Below are positions 44,177-57,010 of a stretch of DNA of 64,000 nucleotides, in pieces. A program made the position numbers and the translations under genes. Source of the stretch: Impatiens glandulifera (lineage: Eukaryota; Streptophyta; Magnoliopsida; Ericales; Balsaminaceae); the NCBI RefSeq assembly GCF_907164915.1, contig NC_061862.1, positions 128,721,641 through 128,785,640 of the forward strand. The letters are read 5' to 3'. The stretch's first letter is position 1. Each line of letters starts with the position of its first letter. The notes beneath the pieces are model-generated. The model saw nothing but the letters and a program-made list of their open reading frames with translations. It ran no database searches and had not been told where the DNA came from.

Positions 44177-45479
44177 AAATTAGACCGGTTCACAGAACTT
44201 AACACATAAACCTTCCATACAGGAACAAGGAACCGGACCGGAGAAACAAATGGACCGGTTAAGAAGACTAACCGGTCAAGCTATTAAACCGACTAGGAAC
44301 ATTTGGAACATGACCGCACAAAGAAAGGATCGGCCAGAGCTAAGAACCGGAAACACCAGACAGCCGATCAGCCACAAGGCAAAGGAATAACCGGAAGCTG
44401 TCCGGTTAAACCAATCACACCGGAAGCCATTCGGTCAAGTCAAATGACCGACCAGTATAAGAAGATACTTCGGGTATCTGTTGAAGATGATACCAAAGAA
44501 ACAGACTGAACACTTCCATATCCATACAAGTCTGAGGAAAGTCTGCAGGCTGCAAAAGACAGTCCTACAGGATCTTTCCACTTCGGGATAAATCAGAAAG
44601 GAGATCTTCCAAGTACAGACAATTGTCTAACCAACAGTTACCACATTGAGTAAAAATCAAACCTAGCAGGTTTGTCTTACACACCGGAAGAACAGACTTC
44701 CAAGTTTGTGAAGTTGACCGCCAGGTCTGATAAGATGACCGCCAGGTCTGAATCACTGAATCACTGAACTTCTGCTCAGCCAATAAGATTCAAGGAAGTG
44801 AAATATGACCGTTGGCATATTTCACCTATAAAAGGAGCAGTTGAAGAAGAGTAAATGAGACTCACATTGAGAGACATACAGCAAGACATAAGTGATACAA
44901 TGAGCATTTAATTCACAAGAAATAAGATTGTGTTCTATCTCTAAGAGAAAGCCTAAGTGCTAAAGTTGAAGTGTGCATTTTACAATTTCGGTATAAATTG
45001 TAAGGGTATTATCGAGCAGGAAATAAGTCTCGATCGGATTGTACTTTTATTCCTTAGTGAATATCCTTTTTGCGGTTTCGAGAGGAAGGGGTGACGTAGG
45101 AGTTTTATCTCCGAACATCCATAAAATCTGTCTTGTTATTTACTTTCTACCGGTTCCATTTTCTAACCGACCCGTACTAACTTACCTACACCGCTCTAAC
45201 CTACTTAACTCTATCCAAACCGGATCACTAGGTTACAAAAACCGACCCATCAATCTTCAAACCTTCATCATCCGAAACCGGTTCTGCCTATCATACAAGT
45301 GTGCTGCTTCAACCTGAAACAAACCTCTTCCGCGCTTGAACCTAGTTCAAGGGTTTGTGACAGTTTGTGTAGTATTGAAACCCCAGTGTTAATCTCTAAT
45401 AGGATTAATCACCACCTTTTGAGTGAGACGCGCTAACCGGCCCAACCCCGGTCCTCTAGCGGCGACCTAGATCCTAACA
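44169..45479 (+). repeat. 3' LTR of element B
   Basis: 1,311 bp, same length as the 5' LTR, no indel imbalance. TATA box at 44827-44833. Confidence 0.93.
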
Positions 45480-45484
45480 GATTC

Positions 45485-48400
45485 CTAAGAGACTGACTGA
45501 CCAAGGACCCAATTAAAAGTGGGTACCAAAAGATTGTAAATATTCATTTGTGTAGGTATAAATAAACGATGGGCTAGAAGAATCTGTATGGTATCTTGAT
45601 AGCGGTTGTTCCAGGCATATGACAAGAAATAGAGGGCTTCTTACTGATATAGCAGATTGTTCTGGACATAAGATTACCTTTGGTGACAACAAGAAGGGTA
45701 AGACCATGGGTAAGGGTAAGATTATCCATGGTAACCTAACCATCAATGACGTGCTACTTGTTGATAATTTGTGCTATAACTTGATTAGTATCAGTCAACT
45801 ATGTGATAATAGTTTGTCAGTTGATTTTCAAACTCATGCATGCCTAGTTAAGTACCAAAATGGAAATACTATGTTAACTAGTAGTAGAGTAGGAAACTCA
45901 TACAAAATGAATTGGAAAAAAGAATCTTCTGATCCTATGTGCATGATTGCCAAGAATGACCAGAAATGGTTATGGCATAAATGTTTGAACCATTTAAATT
46001 TCAAAACCATCAATAACATTTGTTCAAACAATTTAGTTATTGGTTTGCCCAAACTTCAGTTTTCAAAGGACAAGATATGCACTGCTTGTCAGTTGGGTAA
46101 ACAGGACAGATCATCGTTCAAAAGTAAAGGGAAATCACAATCCAATCGTTACCTAGAACTATTACATATGGATCTGTTTGGTCCAATTCCCGTAAAAAGT
46201 ATAGGAGGAATGAGATTTGCCCTAATTGTTATTGATGATTTCTCTCGATTTACATGGGTTGCATTTTTACCATCAAAAGATAAAACTGCTGAAAACTTGA
46301 TTAGAATATTTAAAGGAATTCAGAATTAGAAATCTTTGAATATTGCATGCAATAGAAGTGATCAAGGAACTGAGTTCACTAACAAATACCTATCATCTTA
46401 TCTCGAGGAAACTAGAATTAGGCACGAGTTGTCTAGCGCCAGAACTCCACAACAAAACGGCATTGCTGAGAGAAGAGTGAGAACTCTGAAGGAAGCAGCG
46501 AGATCTATGCTAGTTGAATCAGACGTACCTCAGAGGTTTTGGGCAGAAGCCATAAGCACTGCTTGCTATACACAAAATCGGTCAATAATCAACAAACGTT
46601 TTGATAAAACTCCATATGAACTGTATTATGGGAGAATTCCCACAGTTTCTTATTTTAAGATATTTAGGTGTAAATGTTTTATTCATAACAATGGAAAGAT
46701 TTATCTGACCGCTTTTGATGCTAAAGCGGATGAGGGATTCATGTTGGGATATTCATCAGTAAGCAAGGCTTACAGAGTATACAACAAAAGAACACAGACA
46801 GTTGAGGAATCCCTCCATGTAGTTTTTGATGAGCCTGTTGAGAGCAAATCCATTGAACCCATTGATCTTGCTGACAGACTAAAAGCGACAAGTCTTGAGT
46901 CTGTGAGTGAAGAAGAAGAAACTCTGGACAAGAGGATTGCCTTATCTGATCCAGTGGCTGATCCGGTTGAGGTTCAACTAGTCGTACAAACTTCTGTTCA
47001 ACAAGATGTTGAGAGTTTAGACGTCGCGGAGTCACCCGTTCAGATGACCAACCCCCTTGGATCCAACTTCAGATGGAACAGAAATCATCCACCATAATTG
47101 ATCATCGGAAATCCCTTCTCTCCTCGAAGGACAAGACGTCAACTGATGGATGAAATGACCAATTCTACATTTATTTCTCAGATTGAACCCAAAAAAATTG
47201 GTGAAGCTGTAGTTGATTCAGACTGGATCAATGCTATATAGGAGGAGTTAAACCAATTTGTGAGAAATAAAGTGTGGCATCTTACCCCTAGACCAACTGA
47301 TAAGTCAGTTATAGGAACAAGATGGGTCTTAAGAAACAAACTTAGTGAAGATGGTTTAGTCATCAGAAACAAAGCTCGTTTAGTTTCTCAAGGATATAGA
47401 CAGGAGGAAGGTATCGATTTTGATGAGTCTTTTGCACATGTAGCAAGACTTGAGGCAATTAGAATATTCCTTGCATATGCATCATTTAAGAAATTTAAGG
47501 TATTTCAAATGGATGTGAAAAGTGCATTTTTAAATGGAAAATTGAGTGAAGAAGTTTATGTTGAGCAACCCCCTGGATTTGTAGATCATGTGTTACCTAA
47601 TCATGTTTATAAGCTTGACAAAGCATTGTATGGTTTGAAACAAGCTCCTGGAGCTTGATATGACACTTTAACTGAATTTTTGTTTGATCATGATTTTGTT
47701 ATTGGAACTGTGGATAAAACCTTGTTTAGATTCACTAAAGACTCTCACATTCTACTTGTTCAAATATATGTTGATCACATCATTTTTGGTTCAACCAACC
47801 CCAAATTGTGTGAGAAGTTTTCTAAGCTGATGCAGGAAATATTTGAAATGAGCATGATGGGAGAATTGACATTCTTCCTTGGGCTTCAAGTCCGTCAGTT
47901 AGAAAATGGGACCCTCTTCAATCAGGCCAAATACACCAAGGGGCTGCTAAAAAAGTTTGGTATGGAGAACTGATCTGCCGTAGCTACTCCAATGAGCTCC
48001 TCTAGTAAACTGGATAAAGATGAAGGTTATCAATGTGTCGATGTAACAACATATAGAGGACTCATCGGATCCTTGCTATACGTAACTGCTAGTAGGCCAG
48101 ACATTCAGTTTGTCGTTGGAGTTTGTGGTAGATTTCAGGCTAATCCAAAATTTTCTCATTTTACTGTTGCTAAACGTATTCTTAAATACTTAAAGGGAAC
48201 TCAAAATGTGGGATTGTGGTATCCGAAGGATTCCAATTTCAATTTTACCATCTTCTCAGATGCAGATTATGCAAGGTGCAAAATTGATAGAAAAAGCACG
48301 AGTGGAACATGCTAGTTCCTTGGAGATCGTCTAATCTTATGGTTCAGCAAGAAGCAGACATTAGTTGCCACGTCTACAGCTGAAGTAGAGTATCTTGCAG

Positions 48401-48711
48401 CTGGCAATTGTTGCTCTCAGCTCTCGTGGATTCAACAACAGCTCATGGACTATGGGATTGAGGCTGAAGAATCTCCAATTTTATGTGACAACACTAGTGC
48501 CATCACAATCACCTACAATCCAATTATGCATTCTCGAACAAAGCATATCCAAATAAGGCATCATTTTATCCGAGAACACGTCAATTAGAAGCAGATTCGT
48601 CTTGAATATGTTCCCACAGATCAACAAACGACAGATATCTTCACAAAGCCTCTGCCCGAAGCTAAGTTTTCTCACTTTAGAAACATTTTAGGTCTTGTTG
48701 ATCTTGATTGA
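45485..48711 (+). pseudogene. element A pol, single frame with stops
   Basis: From the linker (45485) through protease (WYLDSGCSRHMT near 45589), GAG-pre-integrase (WHKCLNHLN, CTACQLGK), integrase (HMDLFGP, NRSDQGTEF, PQQNGIAERR), reverse transcriptase (YVDHIIFGS, where the second catalytic Asp of YVDD is His) and RNase H, ending at TGA 48709-48711. From 45562 on there is no frameshift, only stops at 46327, 47095, 47239, 47656, 47971, 48313 and 48586. The stops at 47239, 47656 and 48313 stand for Gln, Trp and Gln in element B. Confidence 0.88.
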
Positions 48712-49467
48712 TGTGATTACGTGTATAAATTGAGAACATATTGTTCAAAATATAACTGAACAGATATGGAGACAGCGGTCTTAATACATCCTAAGGATTA
48801 GGGGTTTGAGAAACACAACTACTTAGACGTACGTCTACTCTAGCAGTTTAATCTTCCTCTAGAATACTTGTCTTGGTTATTTAACCTGCATGGTTATACG
48901 CACATGTCTAATAGACGTTAGACGTTTCTACGTCATGAGCAAAAGGATGCTCACGTCTAACTAGACACGCGTATTGCACGTGGTGTTTTTGCATAATTAG
49001 ACGTACACGTCTAATAGACGGATTTTAAATAGAAGTTGAAAATATGAAAAGGAGAATAAACGTCTAACTACTCGTGTAAATTGAACCTTTCATCTTCTGG
49101 ATATTTGGACAGCTGTCAGTCGATTATGTATTTGTTCATGTACTTTTTCCCTCCAAAAATTAAATCAGTCATTTCTTAAAAGGATTGAAGACATGTGTCT
49201 CTCAATACATGAAAAATGAATAATATTTCTGATAACTTTAATATGTACGTTTAGTATTAACTGTGTATTTTCATGATTAATATTAAATGTTGCGTCTCTT
49301 GGAAACAGATATCTGAGCTTTTGACGGTAGGAATGATCATTGCATATTAACTACACGCTAGGTTTTTAATATTTAATGAGTGGGATTGCTCAAATGGTTG
49401 AGTATTTCTGAATCTGAGTCTCTCTCTCTAGAATTTGAATCGTCTAGTTCTTGTTCACCTAGTCGAA
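48712..49467. other. spacer between pol and extra ORF of element A
   Basis: Non-coding. Contains a smaller set of TTAGACGT/ACGTCTAA motifs (48820-49070), the motif that fills the A LTRs. An AT-rich TATA-like TAATATTTAAT lies about 95 bp before the ORF. Confidence 0.5.
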
Positions 49468-50226
49468 ATGTCTTCCTTCTCACCGAAATCTATTCAAGTG
49501 GATTTCAAATCAGTATCCACGTTGAAATCTCCTGGTATGTACAAGTTGTTTGAGTCATTGAAAGCCTCTGGGCTTCGAAAGTTCCTCACCCCTCATCATC
49601 TCTATCACGAATAGTTGGTTCGTGAATTCTTCGAAACAGTCAGTTTCTATCAAGACAAAATCGTTGTTGGGATTGTTATGGGCCAGATGATTTGTATCAC
49701 CGAAAGCTCGTTCGGTATGTTTTTTCAACTTCCCAACGTAGGTATTCATGAGTTTTCACTTTCTCCTCCTGAAATCATGTTTACAATGATGAAAGTCTTC
49801 TCTAATTCTCCCCAAATGGATATTCATGGGAAGAAAAACCTCATGAAAGATGAGTTTGCTCTTCTAAGCGAAATCATCTCAAAATCTCTTCTCTCCAAAG
49901 AATCCTCTTACAAGTATTGTACTAAGGTTTTTGATATTATGGTGGCTATCACTAGGGGTGTGCCCGTCAACTGGACAAGCTTCCTCTTCAGAAACCTTGT
50001 CAGAATGATCTGTGCTCGGAAGACTATCTTTGGATTTGACGGTCCTCTTGGCGCTTTCCGTTGCTTCCTTCTGGATGAACCCGGTAAAAGCTTTCACCTT
50101 CCTTCCAAAACTCTGAACAACCAGAAGGTTGTGGAATATGTTCTTAGAGTGAAGAGGCTCAAGTCTAAGAAAAGGAAAAGAGATGTTTCTAACCCTCCTC
50201 TAACCGCAGTCTTAGAGACTTCCTAG
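49468..50226 (+). pseudogene. element A extra ORF (paralog of B ORFs A-C), one TAG
   Basis: ATG 49468, TAG 49612-49614 in frame, then open to TAG 50224-50226, about 252 codons. Shares IQVDFKS, FESLKASGLRKFL, VREFFETVSF, ITESSFGMFFQLPNVG, LLSEIISKSLL, DIMVAITRGVPVNWTSFLFRNLVRMI and a basic tail (RLKSKKRKRD) with element B ORF A, at the same distance after RNase H. This shows that the extra protein was present in an ancestor of both elements or was exchanged between them. No membrane segment seen; function unknown. Confidence 0.8.
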
Positions 50227-50527
50227 GTTGAAGAATATCCTTTCTAGAAAATGATTAAGAAGAAGAAGATGATAAGAATAGAATCTATTTTCATTTAAGA
50301 TGAAGTTTTTGAAGATCTTTTGATGATGTTTTGTTATGAATTTATTTCGGTTACTGTTGGAACAATGTTTTGTGTGTTTCTTCTGAAAAACTCATATTTA
50401 TGTGTTTATGAATTTGATACAACGAATGTTGTGTGTTTGAAAAATATTTGCATATGAATAGGGGTTTGTTTACATTTATATGATGAATGCTTAATTTGTT
50501 ATCTATACAAGGTTTCAATCTCATCAT
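50227..50527. other. element A spacer before the polypurine tract
   Basis: AT-rich 3' untranslated stretch with no other feature. Confidence 0.5.
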
Positions 50528-50542
50528 AAAAAAGAGGGAAAT
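50528..50542 (+). other. polypurine tract of element A
   Basis: AAAAAAGAGGGAAAT directly before the 3' LTR. Confidence 0.8.
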
Positions 50543-52093
50543 TATTGGGTCAAATTATTTTGACCATGTGTTGAAATAGTTTGACTATTGGAATTTTGAT
50601 GATGAAATGATGAATGGATTATATATGAGTCTAATCGTTTTTTATGCAGGTGTATTGAAAACAAATTTCATTAGACTTGGTTCTAATGAGGTTCATTAGA
50701 CCCATTTGGCATTGGATACACAAAGTTAGACGTGCAGTCTAACTCGTGGAGTTAGACGTGCAGTCTAATAGACTTGTAATTAGACGTGCAGTCTAATAGA
50801 CTCATAATTAGACGTGTAGTCTAATGGATTCGGAATTAGACGTGAAGTCTAATGGATTCGGAATTAGATGTGTAGTCTAACTCGTGGAGTTAGACGTGTA
50901 ATCTAATGAATCCGTAATTAGACGTGCAGTCTAACTCGTGGAGTTAGACGGGCAGTCTAATGGATTGTGAAAGTTATACGTGTAGTCTAACTCCTTCAGA
51001 CTAGTCTGAAATGGAACTGTAATTACACGTGCAGTCTAATAGAAAGAGAAAGTTAGACGTGTAGTCTAACTGGTGAAAGTTAGATGTGCCGTCTAACTCC
51101 TTCAGATTAGTCTGAAGTGATTGCAATTAGACGTAAGTCTAAACCCATTAGACTAGGTGGTCTAATGGATTCTGTTATTAGACGGGGATGTTTGATTTCA
51201 TTAGACGAGATCGTCTAATTGAAATACGTCTAATGCTTTGCTTAAGCAATTGTTTAAGCTAGCACCCGCCTATCCACGTGCAATAGTTGTACGCTACTCC
51301 TACTCCACTTTCTAGTGAAGAACAGTACGACAGTTCGATGCAACCAATTAACTAATGACACGTAGGCGAATATCCTTCCCACTACTTGTTTTGCAGGTAA
51401 ATCTCTAAAGAATATTCGACGCACTACGTGCTGTGTACGGCCACAATCCTTGTATTCAGAGTCTGCTGTGTACAATGGAGGCATTCCAATGGAAGAGTGC
51501 CACGTATCATTATGAAGATTCAACCGTTGGTACCTTCTAATATTTAAAGATTCTAAAGGACAACGGAAAAACTACTAGAACAAAGAGAGCAAACAAGCCT
51601 GAATTACAGAGAGAATTTGATTGATCATTTTGAGATCGAGAAACTGTTAGCTGCTTTCGGTCTTTACTGTGTGTTAATCAAGAGAGAGTTAGAATCAAAG
51701 CATCCTTTAACTAAGTGATATTCTTCATCTTGTAAGTTGAACAGAGTGTGTTCTGTTCAACAGTGAGCTAAGTGTGTGCAAACTGTATTTGATTCAAATC
51801 ATATTATAGTGAATCTTTCCGGTGGTTGGAAGAAGGGGCGACATAAGAGAGTTTACTCCGAACATCCATAAACAAACTGATGTGTTGTTCTTTTCTGTCA
51901 TCTTCACATTTTTCATCTTAAGCTTCAAACCTATGTAAATATTTCCGCACTTGATTCTGTTTCAAGTGTTTACAAAGGTTTGCGTAGAATAAAAAGTGAA
52001 TTAAATCCCTAACAAGATTTCTTTCAAACCGTTTTTCATAAGCATTCATCAATCGCCAGACCCCCGTCTCTATTGATTAAGTTGATCCTATCA
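50543..52093 (+). repeat. 3' LTR of element A (1,551 bp)
   Basis: Starts TATTGGGTC (TG changed to TA) and ends CCTATCA. Same palindrome array (50720-51230) as the 5' LTR, with a different number of units. Confidence 0.9.
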
Positions 52094-54201
52094 TAGTGGT
52101 ATCAGAGCTTAGTTCTAAGCATTTTTTACTGTGATTGATTTATGAATATTAACACAAACAAAATGATTTTTTTGAATGGTTTAAACTATCATATCTGAAA
52201 GGGTAAAATAAAATATCTTATATTTGTGAAATCTTTGCATTTACCTATTTTCTTAATTGAGAAAAACCCATATCCAAATATGATGAGGAATGGACTTTTG
52301 AGCATGAACATGTATGTGGTTTCATTCGTCAACTTGTTGAAAAGAATGTTTATAACGACATACAACATGAGACAAATGCACCTACTTTGAGGAGTAAACT
52401 TGAGAATTTTATGCTTCAAAGTCATGAAATAAAAAATTATTTTTACTTTAAAGATTATTCATTTGAGATATGGTGATAGTGTTTCTATGGTTGATCACTT
52501 GAATGACTTTCTGGGTGTTCTTGATTATATGTCAAGAATGAGAATGAACTTCGCAGACGATGTTCAAAGGATTTGTTTATTGACTACTCTACATGATTCA
52601 TGAGAGACTTTTAAAATTTCTCTTTGTAACTTTGTTTTTAATGGTGCAATAACATTGGAGATGGTCAAGATGTCTTGGATAAAGAATTGAGACGAAAATC
52701 TCAAAGTTCTTTGTCACAGTCAAATGTGTTTGTTGCTGAAAACTATTGAATACATGATAGTAGAGGTGAGAAAGATAAGTCGAGACACGAGAGTCAAAAC
52801 ACAAGCAATTAATGTTACAATTGTGTTAAAAATGGACACATAAAGACTGTAAAAGCTCAAAAATTAAGCAAATTGATCTAAGAAAAAGAAAGATGATCGT
52901 AAAGATCTCGTCTTAGTAACTACATATGATCTCTTCACTATTCAAGACGAGAATACAATTAACCTTGTATGCGATGAGTTAACTTGAGTGTTTGACACAT
53001 GAGTTGTCATACATGTTACGCCAAAGAAAGATTACTTTAAATCTTATACTTCTAGTAATTTTGGAGTATTAAAGATGAGTAATAATGATATAATTAAGGT
53101 TATTGGTATTGGAGATGTTTGTCTAGAATCTAGCAATAGGTTGAAGTTGTTGATTAAAGATGTTGACATGTTCTAGACATGAGGTTGAATTTGATTTTAA
53201 CTAAAAAGCTTGGTAATGATAGTTTCTTAAACCCTTTGGTTCTGGAAAATGAAAACTTTTGAAAGGTAACCTAATTGTAGCTCAAGGAGATAAGTATTAA
53301 AATTTATATTTAACTTTGTCTTTGATAAGTAAGAATAATGTGAATGTTGTACGAAGTAAAGAAGCTTCCAAGTTATTGCTCTAAAGACTTGGTCACATTA
53401 GTGAAAAAGTGTTGAATTTTCTAGTTAAGAAAAATACTATTTCAGGTTTGAGTGAGACAGATTTAGAGAATTGTTCTCCTTGTCTTGTAGGAAAGTAAAC
53501 TCGAGTATCGTTCAAATATAATCCTCCTTCAAGAAAGTCAAATCTCTTAGAGTTGATGCATTTAGATGTTTGTGGATCTTTAAATGTACGAACTATTAAT
53601 GGTTCTCTTTACTTTGTAACGTTTATTTATGATCATTTCAGGAAGCTTTGGATTGTTGTTTTGAAAACTAAAGATGAAGTTTTAAACAAGTTTAAAGAAT
53701 TTCATGCTCTTGTAGAAAGAGAGAGTAGAAAGAAGATCAAATGCATTCGTAGTGATAATAGTGGTGACTATTATGGTCCATTTGAGGCATACTGTAAAAA
53801 AATATGGAATCAGACACCTGAAAAGACCTCCAAAGACTCTTGAGTCAAATGGCCTTATAGAAAGGGTTAATATGACAAATATTGAAAGGATTAAATGCTT
53901 TCTTTCAAAAACAAAGTTTCCCTAGTATTTTGGGGATGAAGCATTATACATGGTGGTACATGCTATTAATTTGAGTCCTACAGTTGTTTTGGATGGTGAA
54001 GTTCCAAATAAAATATAAAAAATAAACATGTTTTTTATGATCACCTACGAGTATTTGGATGCATGTATTTTGTTCACATTCTAGAGGTTGAAAGATTAAA
54101 GTTGGATGTGAAATTCTGAGTGCATCTTCTTGGGTTATGGCCAATATGAGTTCATATACAAAATGTATGATCCAGTTGTAATGAAACTTGTTAGAAGTCT
54201 T

Positions 54202-55433
54202 TGTTAGGATCTAGGTCGCGGCTGGAGGACCGGGGTTGGGCCGGTTAGCGCGTCTCACTCAAAGGGTGGTGATTAATCCGGTTAGAGATTAACACCAGGG
54301 TTTCAATACTACACAAACTGTCACAAACCCTTGAACCAGGTTCAAGCGCGGAAGAGGTTTGTTTCAGGTTGAAGCAGCACACTCACAAGATAGGCAGAAC
54401 CGGTTTTTGTATAAGGCAGGTTTGGAAATTGATGGGTCGGTTTTTGTAACTTGGTGATTCGGTTTAAATAGTATAAAGTCTGTCAAAGTGGTGTAGGTCG
54501 GTTAGTACAGCTCGGTTATAAAGTAAATCAGGCGGAAAGTAAATAAAAATACAAGTTTTTATGGATGTTCGGAGATAAAACTCCTACGTCACCCCTTACT
54601 CTCGAAACCGCGAGAAGGATATTCACTAAGGAATACAAATACAATCCGATCGAGACTTATTTCCTGCTCGATAACACCCGAACAATTTACACCGAAATTG
54701 TAAATACACACTTCAACTTAGCACTTAAGCCTTTTCTAGAGAGAGAATACAATCTTATCACTTGTAAATTAATTGTTCACTGTGTCCCACATTTACTTCT
54801 CTTCAACTGCTCCTTTTATAGGTGAAATATGCCAACGGTCATATTTCATTTCCTTGAATTTGATTGGCTGAGCAGAGGTTCCGTGATTCAGACATGGTGG
54901 TTAACCTTTCAGACTTGGTAGTCTGTTCTTCCAGTGTGTAGGACAAACCGGCTAGGTTTGTCTTTTACTCAATGTGGTAACTATCAGTTAGACAGTTGTC
55001 TGTACTTGGAAGATTGCCTTTCTGATTTATCCCGAAGTGGAAAGATCCTGTAGGACGATTTTCTGCAGCCTGCAGACTGTCCTCAGACTTGTATGAATAT
55101 GGAAATGTTCAGTCTGTTCCTTTGGTATCATTCTCAACAGATACCCGAAGTGTCTTCTTATGCTGGTCGGTTATTTGTTTTAACCGAATGGCTTCCGGTT
55201 CTCAACCGGATGGCTTCCGGTTATTCCTTTGACTTCTTAATAACCGGCTGTCTGGTGTTTCCGGCTTTTAGTTTTGGCCGATCTTGCCTTCTCTTGTGTG
55301 GTCATGTTTAGGTGTTTGACCGGTTGAGCTTCTCAACCGGTTCATTGGTTTGACCGGTCCGGTTCTTTGTCTGTTCCTGCATAGGAGGTTTATTTGTGTT
55401 AAGTTCTATTAACCGGTCTAATTTTATCTAACA
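54202..55433 (-). mobile_element. solo LTR of element B family, target duplication GTCTT
   Basis: Reverse complement of a B-type LTR, TGTTAGGATCTAGG to TTTATCTAACA, 1,232 bp, flanked by GTCTT at 54197-54201 and 55434-55438. Inserted in element C between integrase and RT. It is more diverged from the B LTRs than they are from each other. No internal sequence remains, as expected after LTR-LTR recombination. Confidence 0.9.
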
Positions 55434-56639
55434 GTCTTGATGTTATCTTTTTTGAAGATGAGACTATTAGGAAAGTGATAAAGCTAAAGACGATGAGTTA
55501 AAGGAAAAATGTGAGTCGATAAATTTGGATAAAGTTTATTATCTAATTCACCTATTTCAACAGGAAATCAGGTGCAAGAGGATGATAATGAGGGTTAACA
55601 TGAAGTTCACATGGAGAATGATACTAGCGATCGAGATGAATTACATATAATTCCACTTAGACAATCTACGAGAGATCGACAACCTTCAACTAGATATTCT
55701 CATAGTGAATATAAATTGGTGACGGATGTGGAGAGCTAAGGTCATATGAAGATTACAGGCTATTGATAATGAATAATGGATTGATACTACGAAAGATGAG
55801 ATACAATAATTACATGACTGTAACCCCGGAAAACCTTTGGGTTCGGAAAAGTACGAGGTTCTAGAATTTTAACATCGATTTGCGTGTTAGGATTTTTTTT
55901 AAAAATAAAATATTATTTTAAAATATTTTAAATAAAACCTAACAACTTTTGAAATTAATTATAAAAATAATTAATTGGGGTTCAAGTTTAAATAATCTTT
56001 ACATTTTTTATAATTAAATTTAATTTGATTTTTGAAAATCTATTAATTAAAACTAATTAATTTAAAAGATTATTTATTTGAAAAGGAGACGTCAATTTAT
56101 TTTGAAAAATCAATAAAAAGGCATACATGTACAAACATATTTTTAGTCAGAGTTTATTTAAGTTCGTAGTTCGGTGATACTCGGGAAATAACTTTTATGC
56201 TTCATCCTCCATACCAGTTTTAAAAATGATATCTTCTTATAAATTTGGTTTTTAAAAATCGGTTGTATAACCTTTTAATTTAACCCGATATTCTTCTGGT
56301 CCAAGACATGCATAGGTTTTATTGTGTATTTAAATAATTGTAACAATAATTTTAAATGTTGGTGCATGTTGCTCATGATGACTATGGATAAAAATATTAG
56401 AAGAACATTAGTTTAAAAGGCATTCGTCTTAAACATAAATCTCAAACAAGCATTTATCAAAATATGTTTTTGTTGAAATCTCCATAAAATTATTTTCTAA
56501 TTTTTTGCAATTTTTAGAAAATGGTTTTTGGTTCCAAAATCACAAAAAATATTTTGGGTTTTAAAATTGGAACCAAACAGGCCTTAGGACTGGTGTCCTT
56601 GGACCTGAGTTTGTTTTTATCGGTCCAGCTAAAGAGCCA

Positions 56640-57010
56640 TCGGTCATAGTAAAGAACCCTTCAGTTCAGATTTAGGAACCTCGGTCAAGGTGTTGAAGTC
56701 CATTAGTCGGGGTGTTAGGGCCTCTCAATCCTTGGATATAATTCTCGGTCGGGTGTTAGAATTCTCGGTCGGACGCCTCGACCCTAGGTGGAAGTTATCA
56801 TTCTTGGGTTCGGGAGTTCTCACTTGGATGCGAGCTCCTCAGTCCTACACTCGATTTCTAGGTTGGACCTTTCGGTCCTAGATGAAGAACATCAGTCGGA
56901 CCTCTCGATCTTGGATCAAGATTATCGGTCGGACCTCTCAATCCTAGATAAAAAGCCTCAGTTAAACCTCTCGGTCCTAGATAAAATTTACCAGTCAGAC
57001 CTATCGGTCC
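56640..57010 (+). repeat. tandem repeats of about 45 bp inside the 2.9-kb insert
   Basis: About seven units of the type CGGTCGGACCTCTCGATCCT with 20-25 bp between. In one frame they read (Q/R)SDLSILD repeats, but there is no complete gene. Confidence 0.75.

Larger units (their letters stand above)
31835..45479 (+). mobile_element. Copia element B (13.6 kb) with target duplication GATTC
   Basis: Two LTRs of exactly 1,311 bp, GATTC at 31830-31834 and 45480-45484, primer-binding site, gag, pol, three extra paralogous ORFs and a polypurine tract. Unusually long for Copia because 5.4 kb lie between RNase H and the 3' LTR. It sits in the gag/pol linker of element A. By eye the two LTRs differ at roughly 40 positions, about 3%. 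Confidence 0.93.
29128..52093 (+). mobile_element. Copia element A with target duplication TAGTG
   Basis: Complete LTR to LTR structure. TAGTG is at 29123-29127 and 52094-52098. Without the inserted element B (13.65 kb with its repeat) it would be about 9.3 kb. It contains gag, pol in one frame with stops, an extra ORF and a polypurine tract. It sits exactly in the primer-binding site of element C. Confidence 0.9.
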
